DNA from: Lomentospora prolificans
Lineage: Eukaryota > Ascomycota > Sordariomycetes > Microascales > Microascaceae
Assembly (NCBI GenBank): GCA_029532625.1
Contig: JARFXM010000006.1
Coordinates: 372,001 to 436,000, forward strand
Reading direction: 5' to 3'
DNA length: 64,000 nt
Positions 12,301 to 24,670 of the stretch are shown here, in pieces. The notes under the pieces were generated by a model. It was not told where the DNA came from. It searched no databases and worked only from the letters and a program-made list of their open reading frames with translations. The translations under genes were made by a program, and so were the position numbers. The first letter of the stretch is position 1. Each line of letters begins with the position of its first letter.

Positions 12301-15300
12301 GACACCAGCACAGCCCGCCAGCACTAGTCCCATGTCCGAAGAGTCGTGGTAACTGCCCGTGCAAGCGTCATACATTTTTGGTCGTAGAGAAGGGACAGAG
12401 TTGGGGTCCCTCCCAAATAGGATTCCGTTGCTCGGTTCAACTTGCAGTTCGGCTTGCTTGCCCTTGGTCAACAGCTGGCCATGGCGTTCACGACAGGAAA
12501 CATGCTTTTGCAATCAACTGGACCAGTGCAACTGCCAGCGATAAGAAAGAAATTTCATTTCTCCATCATTGACTGTGCATGACCTTGCCAAGATGATCCC
12601 GTCCCCGTTCCGCCGGCCTGGACCGACGTCGACGTTGGGCTTGGGGTCAATACGTGGTAAGGGTTCTTGTCGGGCACAAGGGCAGACTGGCACGCTTCAA
12701 AGGGGAAGGAACAGGCGTAGCGTTTCGTCTCGTGATCATTGCATCCCTCGAATCACGGGGAAGGACAGGTTGTATTTGGGTCTTTTTTTTCGTTCCTTCC
12801 ACGGGAAGCACACTCCATAATTTTCTTCATTTGGGCCCTGTCAAGCCTGTCCATCTGGCGCTCTCGGGTTTTCGGTTGTAAGTGACGGGTCAGATGGAAA
12901 TGTGATGGCGGATGACATGCTGCCATGCAACAGCCAGAGGAATAATAGCCCGAGCTTGGGTGACGGTAACTTGTGGGACCTGACAGGTCGAGGACACTGC
13001 TTCCCAATGAAAAAGAGTTAAGCCAAGGTGATGATCTACTAGTAGGAGACCCCGTCGTCATCAACTTTTCGAAGCAATCGTTTGGTCAGGCCCCCATTTA
13101 CAATAAATGACCTATTTGCTCACCGGCGCCTGGACTTGGTGGGGCTGCTGGCTACGAGCCTGGCAGCCAAGAAGCGAACCTACGCCATGGTGAATACATC
13201 ACGGCCCCAATGATTTCCCGCCCTCACCCCTCTCATCCACGCAATCGCAATCTACCTCGCCCAACTTCACTGCAAAGATCATGCCAAATGGATCGCGATC
13301 CACCAGCACTACTGCACAGGGCCAGATGAAGAGGCTGCGGACCATCCAGTCAACAAAAAGGAAAGAAAAAAAAAAAAAACCGAGAATGTCAGTCAGCCGA
13401 GGAAGTGCCAAGCAAGATTTGTTTCGCCCTCGACTTAGACTTTGCTCATATGTACAGCCTAGTACTGACCCCCACGCTATTGAATTGCGGTCCACCAAAC
13501 CTGTCCTTCCCCGGAACGCTAATTCTCATTGGCTTGGCTTGGCCTCTGCAGCAAGGGTGTTCAGGGCTTGTAGTGAGCTTCTGGGGCACCCCTCCCCCAA
13601 CCCCAAGCTCACCAATTGCAGAACCCCACGGACATTAAGCCAGCCAGCCTGCAACTGTGCGCAGCTAAATTTATCGGGCGGTAACGGTGGAGGTGGGAAG
13701 ATACATCAGTGGTACGTCCCACGTGGAATTCACTGACTTCTTCAGCAATGTACGACTAGTGTACCACACCTGTGAGTTTTCTGGGAATGCGAGCACAAGG
13801 GTCCTGACATTTTCCCTAAAATTTTTCGCCTCCCCGTCGTTGACCAACGACTTGCAATACTAATCAACGAAACTAATCTTGCCGCGGCCTCTTCCGCCGC
13901 GCCGTGGGATATTGGGGGTCCTGACGGTGGAACCGCTTAGATGAGTCCGAGGCGCTGCGTTTCCGCCTATACCGGGGAAGACACTCCCGGTATATACGAG
14001 GTTTGCTATGGCTTTTACCGGGGGCCGAGCATCGTGAGTTTCTGTTTGTCAAGCCCGCTTGTCGTGGGGGAAAATGCAAATCACGGTGGCAACTTCTTTC
14101 TGCTTGCCCACCCTCTCCTGCTGCCGACGATGTTTTCGGTTGCTTGTCTGGCGGCGATTGCTCTGCAAGAGAATAAAACAACCGAAAAATTTGAACGGGG
14201 GAGATGGAACTATTGGGATGAAGGTGGAGGCAACCATACGAAGTGCTAGAGGCGATTTCCTCTTTGGAGAAAGGGAGAGCATCCGGTGTGGGCTGGGTTG
14301 CGCACCCTGCATCCTGCACAACATATCTTTCTCATCGGATCATCGGCGCTTTTGCTGCTGATGTCTTTTCGGCATCCGTCGCGCCCTCCTACGCTGCCGG
14401 TGGGCAAGATTGCCGTGGGATGAGGAATGGGGGTAGGTTACGCCCTGACACTCTGACTGATGGGCTCTCTTTTGACCGTGGAATACCGCTTGGCCGGTGT
14501 TCGGCGTACGGTGTACGGAGGTACAAGCTAGGAAAGTGATCGCGTGGCTTGGGACAGAGCCCGTACGCCCTTCTAACACCCCGGACACATGGGGGCCCTT
14601 GTTCCCCCCCTTCCCACACTCGCCTGTTGAGTTACCGTTCGTCGGAACGGGGGTCGGTTCTCCGGGTCGTTGGCCGCGCGATTGGGAGCCAAGTTTTGAT
14701 GACAAAGAGCTTCCGGTGTCCGCCGGGTGGCCTGATTCGGGTGGAGGAAGGCAATCGGGCTCGGGGCTTCAGGATGCGCGCGCGCAAATCTCACCCGTCC
14801 CTTCAAGCCTTCTTCCGCTCTCGCTGGCGGGGGGGCCAAATCATCTTGCCTACCATAGGTTAGTGATTCCCTTCAGCTCGTTCGCTCCGCGTGGGTGGGC
14901 TGTGGGATTCTGAGTTAGCGCCAGGGGTGGTCAGACAAGCCACTTGGGCGTCATCGAACCCATCCTCTGTGTTGCCCAACGGCTTTTACGCCACACGAAA
15001 TGTCCTGGGTCAGTCTCGACCGTTTTTGGTTGGACACGCCTCGAGGTGACGTCAGGGAGAGAGCTTTGGGAAGCTGCTCGTCGCCGTTTCGAGCCTGTCG
15101 CGCAGGAGGGCTGAATCATGACTGGTGAGGCTATATATATATATATAGGTATGCTCGAGTGCGACTACGTGCGACGTTGTTTGACCGCAAAACCCAGGCT
15201 CCTACGGTGCAACGCGTCTTGATAACCGTATTGGGACATTGGTCCGGGTGTTTGACTTGGGGGAAGCCGTGGCTATTTCACGATGTTAGTCTGCACACTC

Positions 15301-15860
15301 TATGCTTTTATCTCGCGTGCAGCGACTTTGAATTATTCATCTGGCCACAACAACATGGACAGCTTCACCGAACGCCGCTAGCACTACATGGTCAGAGTTT
15401 GTTGCTCGGCCTCGGGACTCTATGAAGCTCTCCGTGGCTACGGTCCGGATCGATAGATATGGCACGGTAACAGTGAGGGTCTGGATCCAGACGAATAATA
15501 TAGAGAAGCCTCGACGATGGTTTGACCGTATGAGCTTTGCGCCGCTCGACGTAGTATGTATTATCATTTATCCGCAAGGTGCAGTCGTCAAAGCCGGCCC
15601 AATCGCTGTGGGATGACCCCACAATACCTGGGCCTATTTCGGCACGGCATGGCATCCGCGTCGAAAGGAAGCCTCCCGACGATATGCGATCAATTTATGG
15701 TTCTAACGCAAAGGGCCTATATTAGAACGCATTATCCGGTTGGAATATACTGGCGGCTTTTGCCGCGCAGCCGTCTCGTCTCTTCTTCTCCGCATGTGAG
15801 GGAAAGAAAACCGCTCTCTTTTTCTTGAGTGCCGTTAACTTTGCGGGCACAATCTTCACA
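9345..15860. other. Gene-poor region, 6.5 kb, no supported gene
   Basis: It begins with the presumed 3' UTR of the aldolase gene. The longest open frames (for example 9748-10242 plus, 11080-11595 minus, 13873-14319 minus) show no domain motif, no consistent codon preference and no splice support. A (TA)8 microsatellite lies at 15132-15147, and short A- or T-runs occur near 11337, 12784 and 13367. I see no terminal repeats or transposase motifs. Confidence 0.6.
15132..15147. repeat. (TA)8 microsatellite
   Basis: Eight tandem TA units about 0.7 kb upstream of the BNR_4 gene. It is a simple repeat without further visible structure. Confidence 0.85.
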
Positions 15861-17338
15861 ATGCTAGGGCAACGGATCTTGAAGGGCATCTTGGCCCTCG
15901 TAGCCTCCGGAGTGGTGCCCAGGGCGAATTGCGAAATCAAGGTGACGGCACTGAAGACGACGAGCTTGGGTACAGACCCGGAAGGTAGCGCGAGGTTGAA
16001 TGGGATGAGCTTTCAGCAAGATGCCTTGACTACGTTTAATGGATGGTAAGCACCATGTCTAGTTTCGAGCCCCTTCCGATCGCGCGCTCGCTCGTGGTTA
16101 ACATTTTCCGTGTTCCTCAAGGCAATACGTCGCCTACTACGAATCGACTGGTACCTACAACCGCCAAAACGTTGCCCTCGGCCGGCGGAATCTCAACGGT
16201 GGCACGGATCCGTCTGATTGGGAGATCCTCCGATTTACCGACTACAACCAACAGACGCAAGACTCGCACAATACCATTTCGCTCGGCATCTCTAGCGATG
16301 GCAAGATCCACCTGAGCTACGATCACCACGATGTGCCCCTCAACTACCGAGTCAGCAATGACGGTATTGCGACAGACCCGTCGGCGCACACGTGGAGCGC
16401 TAGCTTGTTTGGAGCTACGAGGCATGATCTGCCTGGCGGAGGACCAGGTCCTTGGAGTCCTGTGACCTATCCACGGTTCGAGAGAGCCAACGACGATCTG
16501 TTGTTCGAGATGAGGATTGGACAGTGAGTCAACGCGTACCTGCATTCCCTTGGTTTGATGCTAATCGACTCGCAGATCCGGCTCCGGTGACAGCTACCTA
16601 TACAAGTATAGCTCGGGCGCTTGGTCGCCCATCGGCAGGTACATCCAGGGCAACAACAATAACGCGTACATCAACGGTCTTGATTTCGTCAACGACACTC
16701 TCACCATTACCTGGACCTGGCGCGAGACCCCCGACGTCGTGACCAACCACGATCTGGGCTACGCCTACAGCACAGACCTGGGTCACACCTGGAAAAACAA
16801 CGCCGGAGCTTCCATCGGCTCGACCGTGTCCCCCTCAAGCCAGGGCATCCACGCCTTCATCATCCCGCAGAACAGCGGCATCCTCAACCAGGAGGGACAG
16901 ACGGTCGATTTCGGAGGCCGCGTCCACGTGGTGAATCGCGAAAAGGTAGGCGGAGTCTTGACATGGCTGCACTATTGGCGCGGTGAAAACGGGCAGTGGA
17001 CCAGGAACCCCATCAAGCACTCTCTCGGCGCCCTCACGCAGACCGGTAGGCGCGGAAAGTTGGCGGCGCACCCCGTCACGGGCGATCTGTTTGCGATTCT
17101 GGCGGCGAACGAGGGATACGATGTCGCTGTGTATGCGGCTACGAGGGCGAGTGATTATACTGATTGGAAGGAAGCGTGGAGGTCGAAGAGCTTCGATGTC
17201 GAGCCATTGTTCGATCGGGCTTTGTGGCGGGGCCAAGGGGGTGTAGAAGCGGGTAAGATATTGAGCTTGTTCTTGAATACTCAGGGTGGCTATCCGGATA
17301 GAAAAGTGACTGTGGTCGATCTCGAGGTGCAGGTCTGA
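15861..17338 (+). CDS. Secreted BNR_4 repeat protein (sialidase/lyase-like beta-propeller)
   Basis: Three exons, 15861-16045, 16122-16523 and 16576-17338, give 449 residues with exact phase closure. The donors are GTAAGC and GTGAGT, and the acceptors are CTCAAG and CGCAG. Residues 1-25 form a signal peptide (MLGQRILKGILALVASG, with cleavage probably near ANC). The body matches the BNR_4 family (PF15892): the motif DSHNTISLGISSDGKIHLSYDHH, followed by repeated Asp-box-like and Trp/Tyr-rich blades. BNR_4 proteins fold as beta-propellers. Some bacterial members are polysaccharide lyases and fungal members are mostly uncharacterised. The protein is therefore probably extracellular and carbohydrate-active, but the substrate cannot be told from sequence. 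It converges with the membrane protein at 17523-18620, leaving a 184-bp shared 3' region. Confidence 0.85.
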
Positions 17339-17522
17339 AAGAAAGGAAGTGGTGAGTGGAGCATGACGTGGTTGTACATATCATATTTTTTTGGCTATAA
17401 ACATTGTATATGCTGACGGTAATCTCGCCATCTCTTTGCGTTTTTAACTTTATATTAGTACACATCAATACACCTTGGGTCATTTTTCCTTTTCCCGGCA
17501 ACATTTGCTCGTAATATTGCGA

Positions 17523-18620
17523 TTAACCAGGAAGTTCCGCAATGGGCGAGGGTTTGTGCTGGCCAACAGGATGCGCCAGCCTGGGTTCGTCAGGCGCCAC
17601 AGTATCGCTATGCCTCAGATTCGACTCCCTCTTTGCCGCTGCTGGGCTGACCGCCTCGGTACCGTCCAGCTCAGACCGAAGGGACCACGGTCTCGCTGCT
17701 TTAGAATCCAATTCCGAAGGCGCAGTCACAGAACCGGGCGTGCCTGGCGCAAACGGCACTGCAGCGACAGCATCGGCACTTCCGTCCAGCTCCGCCTTGG
17801 GTTCATCTCCGTTGGGTGTCTTCTTCCGTCTCCTGAGGAATAGCAAGGCCAGCACGGCGAGTATTGCAATCGCTCCCACCGACACACCGACCGCGATGCC
17901 GGCCTTGGCACCCGTGGTCAACCCGCCACCCCCGCCACCGTCTTCTCCGTCGCCGGGATCGGTCGAGGTAGAGGTGGGTTCCTGCGTTCCTGTGCCGGTA
18001 TTTGAGGTTGTGGGCTCGTTTCCGCCACCGGAGGTCGGTGAAGGCACGTGGCCGGGTTGCCAGATGACGCTACCGCCAGAAGACGTAGGGAGCTGGACGA
18101 CGTTTTCTAGGATGGAGGCATCCTCGAAGGCGACGGTGCGAGAGGTGGTGGGGCAGAAACAGTGGTCTGCGTCAGTAAGCGTTTCAAGTCTGCGGGATTG
18201 TTTGCACGCGACCCATTGATTGGACGTGCCGTTGCAGTAGACGAGACCAGCCCATGGTTGGTCTATTCCAATCGTGTTAGTACTAAACTTTCGGGGCTTT
18301 TAAGAAGAAGAGCGAAACAGGGCTCGTGAGCAAGCATAATTCTGACGGGGGCCGTCAAAAGAGTCCAAGACAATACCTTGAAAGGCGCCCTTGTCGGGAC
18401 AGCTCCCGTCCTCGTAATCGGGATCGCTACAGCCTGCGAGGTACGTGACGCCGAATTTGCCATTGAAGCAGGCGTGGCTGGACAAGCACATGTCACCAGC
18501 CTGGCAACACGTCTTGTGGCCTAGGCCGGCGTTGCCGCATGGAAACATGAGATGGTCGGCCTCATCATCGCGACCCTTGTAACAGGTGCCGTTGGATATG
18601 AAGGCGTTGAGGTCGGACAT
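17523..18620 (-). CDS. Single-pass membrane protein with cysteine-rich ectodomain
   Basis: Two exons on the minus strand, 18620-18377 and 18262-17523, give 327 residues. The intron has donor GTATTG, a perfect TACTAAC branch point and acceptor AATAG. Residues 1 to about 130 hold many cysteines (CYKG, FPCGN, TCCQ, MCLS, CSDPDYEDGSCP, CFC). A Ser/Thr/Gly/Pro-rich stalk follows, then one transmembrane helix (AGIAVGVSVGAIAILAVLAL) stopped by LRRRKK and a cytoplasmic tail of about 100 residues. This layout is common among Pezizomycotina surface proteins of unknown function. No signal peptide precedes the ectodomain in this model. The bases CACACAG just upstream of the ATG could be an acceptor of a missing 5' exon. 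A sensor or adhesion role is inference only. Confidence 0.75.
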
Positions 18621-20366
18621 TTTGCTGTGTGAGGAAGACTGTGAGGTCGGGCTGTTTGTTACTTGTGTCTAAGGCCCGTGACATTGGCCGCTTCGTTTTG
18701 AGTTGGTCGTGCAAATACGCGCGCGCGCGCACAGGCAATCAAGATCCGCGCGAAATAGAAAGATATCAGGTGTTTGGCGAAGTCGAGAGAGGGTTCGAAA
18801 CGACAAGTCTGGAAATGTGGAAGAAGGGGTGGGAGAGGAAGACGAGGATAGTGGGAAGTGATTGATGCTTGGGATTCCAGTGTTACAATCGGGCCAGCAA
18901 GCTCGGTCGCACGAAACATGGCCAGCAATTGGCGAATCCCTCACTTTCGCTCTCACTTCAGGGAGGGCACCAGAAGAATCAAAGGGATACGAACCAGAGG
19001 AATGGGAAAGGAAATACGGGGTCTCCGTTCGTGCCCGCTAACTGGCCGAGGGCGACGGGAGGGAGGGGACGGGAACGGGGATGAAGCTGGCCGTCAGCCA
19101 CAACCATGATCGCCTCCTTGCATCCCGCCAGCATCAAAAGCCTCACCAACAAGGTTTGCCCAAGTGCCTTGCTATGACTACATACATTCTCGTGGCTGTG
19201 GGTCTTGGTCTTACCCCATGTTCCCTCCGTCAATCAATGACGATGTTGTCTTGGCCCTGAACAAAACTGCTGCAGGTCCGCCACTGGTCTCTAGTGGATC
19301 CGGGGCCACTGATGGGACCAGAATGCATCCCCTTTGTGGCGGGTTCGGGTAAGACGGGGAGGGAGATCTGGTGTTTTATTTTACTTGTAGGTACGAGGAA
19401 TCGGTCAGTCATGTTTGAATGGTCGGCACCCGAGTTGGGGAGGCGACGATTGGCCTATTTCGGCAAGGGATCACCAAGAGTTTCACTTCCTTGATTTTGA
19501 TGTGGGCAGTTTTGAAGGAGGCTAACCCGGAATTTGCTGAGCAGGTTTCTTTTAGAATCTGGTACTTTGCTTTTGCGCTTTGAGCATCTTCACTCACCAT
19601 ACGAGCGAGGTCGTAGAGAGTCAAGGTCAGCTAACGACGATAGCCAGCCAGCCAGCTTGTGGGTGTGGCGGCGGAGAGAGCCATGAGAGCACGAGAAAGT
19701 AGTCAATACATTCTGATACAAAAAAGCGCAAACGCAGAAACCCCTGCCGACTGGAGAGGCGAAGATGCATTTGCCCGTGAAGCTTTCAGGCTATTTGCGA
19801 CAAAAATGGTGCGAGACTGACGGTCACACCTTGCCTGCATCCATTGAAACGTTCTTCGGAAATTGCCCAACACGCCTCCCGCGTTCAGCAGAGCGGAAAC
19901 CGAGCCAGCCAGCGAGGGAGGGACCCTGATGTGCGAAGGCCTGTCGCTCGCTTCAATCCAATTGTTCCGCCTGGCCAGCGACGGGCCGCAATCGATCCGC
20001 CCAGCTGGGTTTGATCCGCGTTAGTGTCCGACAGACATTGAGCCCAGCCATCTTCATCCATGGTTCCACTCGCCTCCAGGATCGATCGACGCGCCAGGCA
20101 GTCCCGAAGGGCTGGCTCCTCCATCCGACCTGAAGCCAAGCCAAACAAGCCAGCAGATACAACGTTACTTCGTTTGAGGGGAAAGCGGTTTTCAGACATT
20201 TCTGGCTACATTTTCTTTAGTGGATTGAAAGCTATTGCCAGCTATTCGAATGAATCAATTGCTCTGTTTCCAAGGCTTTGACCCTTTCTATGCCTTTTCC
20301 CTCTCTTGCCGACGAAGAAGCCCGCACACTTCAGTATCCCAGGACTCGTCTCGATAGCCTCGCGCC
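18621..20366. other. Intergenic, 1.7 kb
   Basis: It contains a (GC)n stretch at about 18718-18731 just upstream of the membrane-protein gene. Minus-strand frames around 19409-19684 have a somewhat protein-like segment (LYDLARM, SEDAQSAKAKY), but they cannot be joined into a gene. Nothing else is supported. Confidence 0.55.
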
Positions 20367-22439
20367 TCAATGCACAAACCTAAAGTCCAACCTCTTCATG
20401 CCCTCGTCCGTGGTATTCAAGACATATTCTTCCTGCTGCTCCTTAGTCATGGCGTTCCATTTCCTGTCGCGCACCCTGTTGCGCCAAATATAAAAGGCCT
20501 TGACAAGGTAGAAGAGGACAATGTTGAAGCTGGTTATAGCCAAAAGGATCCTGTTGCCCCGCTTGTATAGCGGCTTGTCGTCCTCGCGGTAGATGTTGGA
20601 CGCCACAATGTTACCGGACTGCACAAAGATGTTGTACAGCGCCGCGCTCACGGCGCGAGTGCGGACACTATTGCTGTTTTTGGCGTTCCACCCAACAAGC
20701 ACGGCGTGGCAGTATGGGTAGCTAAGAAGGCCGGTGAGCAGCGCATATCGAACCCACGGGCTCGCATCCCCCGGAAGGAGGACGAGGGCTAGAAGCCAAG
20801 GGAAGATCCAGATGTTGGACGACGAGGAGACGATGGCGCGTTCCTTGAACTTTTCCGAGATCCACGTGAGAATGAGGAGGTTGACGGCAAAGAGGAACTG
20901 GGAAGGGATAGCGAGCAGATTGGCGTGAAAGACGTTGAAGCCGAGCTGGCGAAGGATATAGGAGAGGTAGGTGTTGGGAGGCGCCGGCGGGATGTAGGCC
21001 GTGAGACCGATAAGGTAGAGTGGCCACTGCTCCCAATCCGTGATGGTCTTCCAGAGGAGCTTGTGGTTGACAGCCTGTCGGTTGTTCATGTCGCCCTTGG
21101 AGGGGTCGTCGCGGAGAAGACGGTTGACCATGATGTACTCCTCATGTTCAGTGAACCAGCCGTTCTTGCCTCGGAACCAGTTCTTGGTCTGAGTAGGCCC
21201 AGGGGGCATGAGAACCCACGAGAAAATCCCGATGATGCAAGTGGGGATGGCTTCCAGTAGGAAACTAGCGATGGTGTTATTAGTTGCAACCACGGAGAGT
21301 TGGAGCTTTTTGGTGCACATACAGCCAGCGCCAGCCACCCCAACCGTTGATGCCTCGCATCTTGAGAACACCAGCAGCGATCAAAGATCCCACGATGTTG
21401 CATGTGCTGCAGAGATATTAGCCTATGAACTCAACACCATACATCAGGATGAGTGGTCACCTTAAGGCAGTCCAGAACCAGGCTAACCTAACAGGAAGCT
21501 CGTTCGACTTGTAGTAGTAGGTGAGCCACAGCACGATATCACTGCGCTAGCGTTAGCACCGGTGGATGGGATAAACAGGCTCTGCATTGGAGATACGTAC
21601 GGAATGAAACCACCCATGAGCAGACCCAGAAGAGCCTTGACTGCATAGAACCCGGCGCGGTTGTTGAGGAAGGCCTGGGAGCCAGCGACAAGGGACCAAG
21701 CGATTATGATGGTTGGGATCCACCTACCACATGTCAGTAAGGCACGGAATGGGAAACCTACTAAGGCACACATACCGATCGGCCCCAACCTTCTTGCTGA
21801 TGAGACCGCTAGGGAGCTCGGCGGCGAGGAAGGAGACAAGGAAGATCTAATAGCAGGGAGTCAGTACAAGTGCTTGTGGTATGGGAGTCCGTCGATTGGC
21901 GCGTATTACAGTTTGGCCATAATTGAAGTCATTAGTGTCCATGCCGAGTTCGGGAAGCTATCGGGGCCGCCAGTCAGCAATCATGTCTAGGCCAAATCTC
22001 TAAGCTGCTCACCATGTTATCTGAAATGGCGCGATTGATGTTCTTTCTATGGAGGTCCAGAGCGCAAAACATGACCCAGGCCCAGATCATGATCTTTCTG
22101 TCCAACTAACATTCCCGGGGTTCAGTGTTAGCACAGGCATCGGCCTACTTTCGCTCGTTCACCAGTCTGCTCGGCAATAACGTCTAGTTTTCGACCGCTA
22201 CTCACCTTGCGCACAAGCCTTTTCTCTTCCTCAGCTGTCCACTTGTAGTTTGGATCATACCGGTGACGGTTCTCATATCCGGCCTTCTCATACTTCTTGC
22301 GCCAATAGTCGGCAATGCTAGGGTCCGAGAATACGTGCTCATCTGACGAGCCATATCCACCGGAGGTGTCATTACGAACCGAAAGAGAGCTATCGGAGGC
22401 GGGGGTGTCCTCCACCTCAATTTTTGGGGGACGACCCAT
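20367..22439 (-). CDS. Major facilitator permease, Dal5/ACS (anion:cation symporter) family
   Basis: Eight exons on the minus strand, 22439-22206, 22105-22013, 21957-21910, 21846-21776, 21723-21601, 21541-21461, 21406-21323 and 21264-20367, give 543 residues with every phase closing. The protein has a hydrophilic N-tail (about 85 residues), then the family pattern: DRKIMIWAWVMFCALDLHRKNINRA in TM1, SGLISKKVGADRWIP in loop 2-3, LGLLMGGFIPDIVLWLTYYY, NELPVRLAWFW, LMPPGPTQTKNWF, and a Glu/Lys-rich C-tail ending DFRFVH. Dal5-family permeases carry organic anions such as allantoate, nicotinate, pantothenate, cysteine or sulfur compounds across the plasma membrane. The substrate is not readable from sequence. 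The next gene upstream on the same strand encodes a TauD dioxygenase, which makes a sulfonate or related sulfur source plausible (inference). Confidence 0.92.
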
Positions 22440-24670
22440 CTTTTCCTAGCCCTTGGGTTGAGATGACTCTTTTGAGGAAGTCTTGGGAATGAAGGGATAG
22501 ATGGACGGACGGATATTATGTGGACCAATGTTTTGCGGTTGCGTATTCTATGGGACAAGAGGGGGGAAGGGGAAGAGAAGAGGGAGGGACGGTCCTGAAG
22601 AGCTCTATGATCTTTTTCCAGGATCGCAGTGAGCAAGGAGTGGCGATGCCACCGATTTTATATCGTACATACCCTCTACCATTCCTCCCAGTCCATGTCC
22701 CCTTTCCGAAGCTGCATTTGAAGAGTCTTGCCATATTAATAACGAAAGGGTCGACGAACACACCCACACCCAGCCAGCTGGTACAATTAGCAAATCGATA
22801 TTCCCCTTCGATTTCCCAATAGGGAAGATATATGATGGTAACATCCCTCCTATGATTACATCATATATATCGTCTGAGCCGATATCGTAAAGGAAAGAGG
22901 GAGACAAAAGCGAATATCGCTGCCGCTTCATTTCTCCATTTGTGATCCTGCACAACCAGCATGGTGCAGACCCTTTTTGCTGGGTCGATATGTACGATGA
23001 GTGGGGATATGGTGGGATGAATGGAGGGTTGGCAATGGCCCAGTCGATGGTGCAATGATATGCCCCAATTGCGAGGAGGACGAAAGAGTTACTCTTGAGA
23101 AGCGAAGCTAACATGTTGCTTGACTTTTTTTTTTTTTTTTTTTTTTTTTTTGGGGGAGGAGAAAGACCTCAGCGCTCAAGTGTAGAGCACTGGGGTCCTG
23201 CCTCTCCGGCCAGCGCTTCACAGGCCCAGCTGCGTGTCCGGGAATGGCAAGGTCACCCGGCAGCATATGTCCAGCGTCCCGGGCCCCATCTGGAATGGCG
23301 AGCTGAAAGTGGCTCTGGGTCGAGTGTGGATGAAATAATCTCAAGCGTTGAGGAGGAGGAAAATTGATAGAATGCAGTGTACCTTCGTACTCATGCGTCG
23401 GTTGGGTTCGGACGCGTGTTCGGCCGGACCTGCAAAGAAGTTCGCCCCGAAGAGATGCTGCCAGACGCAAGAATAATCATCAATTAGAGGACCCGCAAAA
23501 TATCCATCAACACATCCGTGGATGTGTATCTTGTATCAACAGTGTACGCTTCGCTGCGCTGTGCATCGCACGTGTCGCTGATCCGGGGCACGGCACTCCC
23601 AGTACCTTGAGCAAACGAGGGAGAAGCAATGCGAATCGGGCCTAGGCTGGACTGACAAGACACTGTCGAGTAGCCTTGGCCTGTTCGGCATTCACTCTCC
23701 TCCGTAAATCGATTGGTTGGCCGGGTGGCTTGTTCTCTTCAAGTGGAGAGATAAGAATTGAAATCAATCCAAGGCCTGATATGGGCCAGGGACTGGCTCC
23801 CCCACGGAATGGCGCAATGGGGCCAATATATGAACCTTGCATATAGCTGGCGTCTCTGTGTGCGTTGCTGGCAATGATGAGGGAGCAGAGCATCAAAAAC
23901 CGACCGACAACTTACACTGATACACAACGTCTGAGAGAAAACCGCACCATATGATAACGGCTGAACCCACCCAATCCCGCCACGCTCGCCTGCCTTTTCG
24001 CCATCCCATGGTCTCGGTACTGTATCCCCCCCTCTCCTCCCTTTCCATATTAGTGAACTTTAGTTTACCAATCCTTCGCCGAATCGTGGGGGAAGGCCCG
24101 CGGGGGGGGCCGGCGGGGGGAGAACATTATCTAAAATTGTGTTGGCTCGGAAAGCGACGCAGGGCAGATACACTGAGCGGGTGGGCCCTTCGAATGGATC
24201 CATGGCCAGCTACAAGTACCTGGCTCGGGGATAAGAGAGGACGAGAGGACCCACAGAGTCCCGGCTGCTTAACCGGATCTGGAAACAAGAACATCAAGCT
24301 ACAGCTTCTTACTGGCCTTGTGTAATAGCTTAAGATTGGTCGAGGACGCACGAACCGGAAGTTTTTCCGCCTCGAGGAGCCCAAGTAGAGCATTTATGCA
24401 TCGGTCTGGCGAAGGAGCGCCGAGAAGACAAGTTTCTTGGTGCCCAAGCGAGCGAGATATACGGGTGATGGGTGGCTAATGAGATTGGATACACAGAGGA
24501 CGTGTCTGTGGTGGTAAATGATGCACCAAGCTGGGGAAGGGGGACCGGGGGGGCACACTGCGTCAAGCCGTAGGTTGAATATTTGCGCAAATTTTCATAG
24601 GCGTTTTACTTGTTACTCGGAGCAGGTAACAGACCCGTTCTGTGGGTTTGAAAACTACATACATTGTCCT
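22440..24670. other. Intergenic, 2.2 kb, between permease and TauD gene
   Basis: It holds the 5' region of the permease gene and the 3' region of the TauD gene, with a T28 run at 23124-23151. Short overlapping frames on both strands show no motif. No gene is supported. Confidence 0.6.
23124..23151. repeat. T28 homopolymer
   Basis: Twenty-eight consecutive T followed by GGGGG, similar in style to the tract at 4442-4513. It may be a poly(A) tail of a retroposed minus-strand copy or a simple repeat. Confidence 0.9.

Noticed and set aside
19409..19690. Minus-strand segment LYDLARM / SEDAQSAKAKY
   Set aside because: Protein-like for about 40 residues, but no start, stop and splice combination builds a gene. 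A GTGAGT interrupts it and no next exon is visible.
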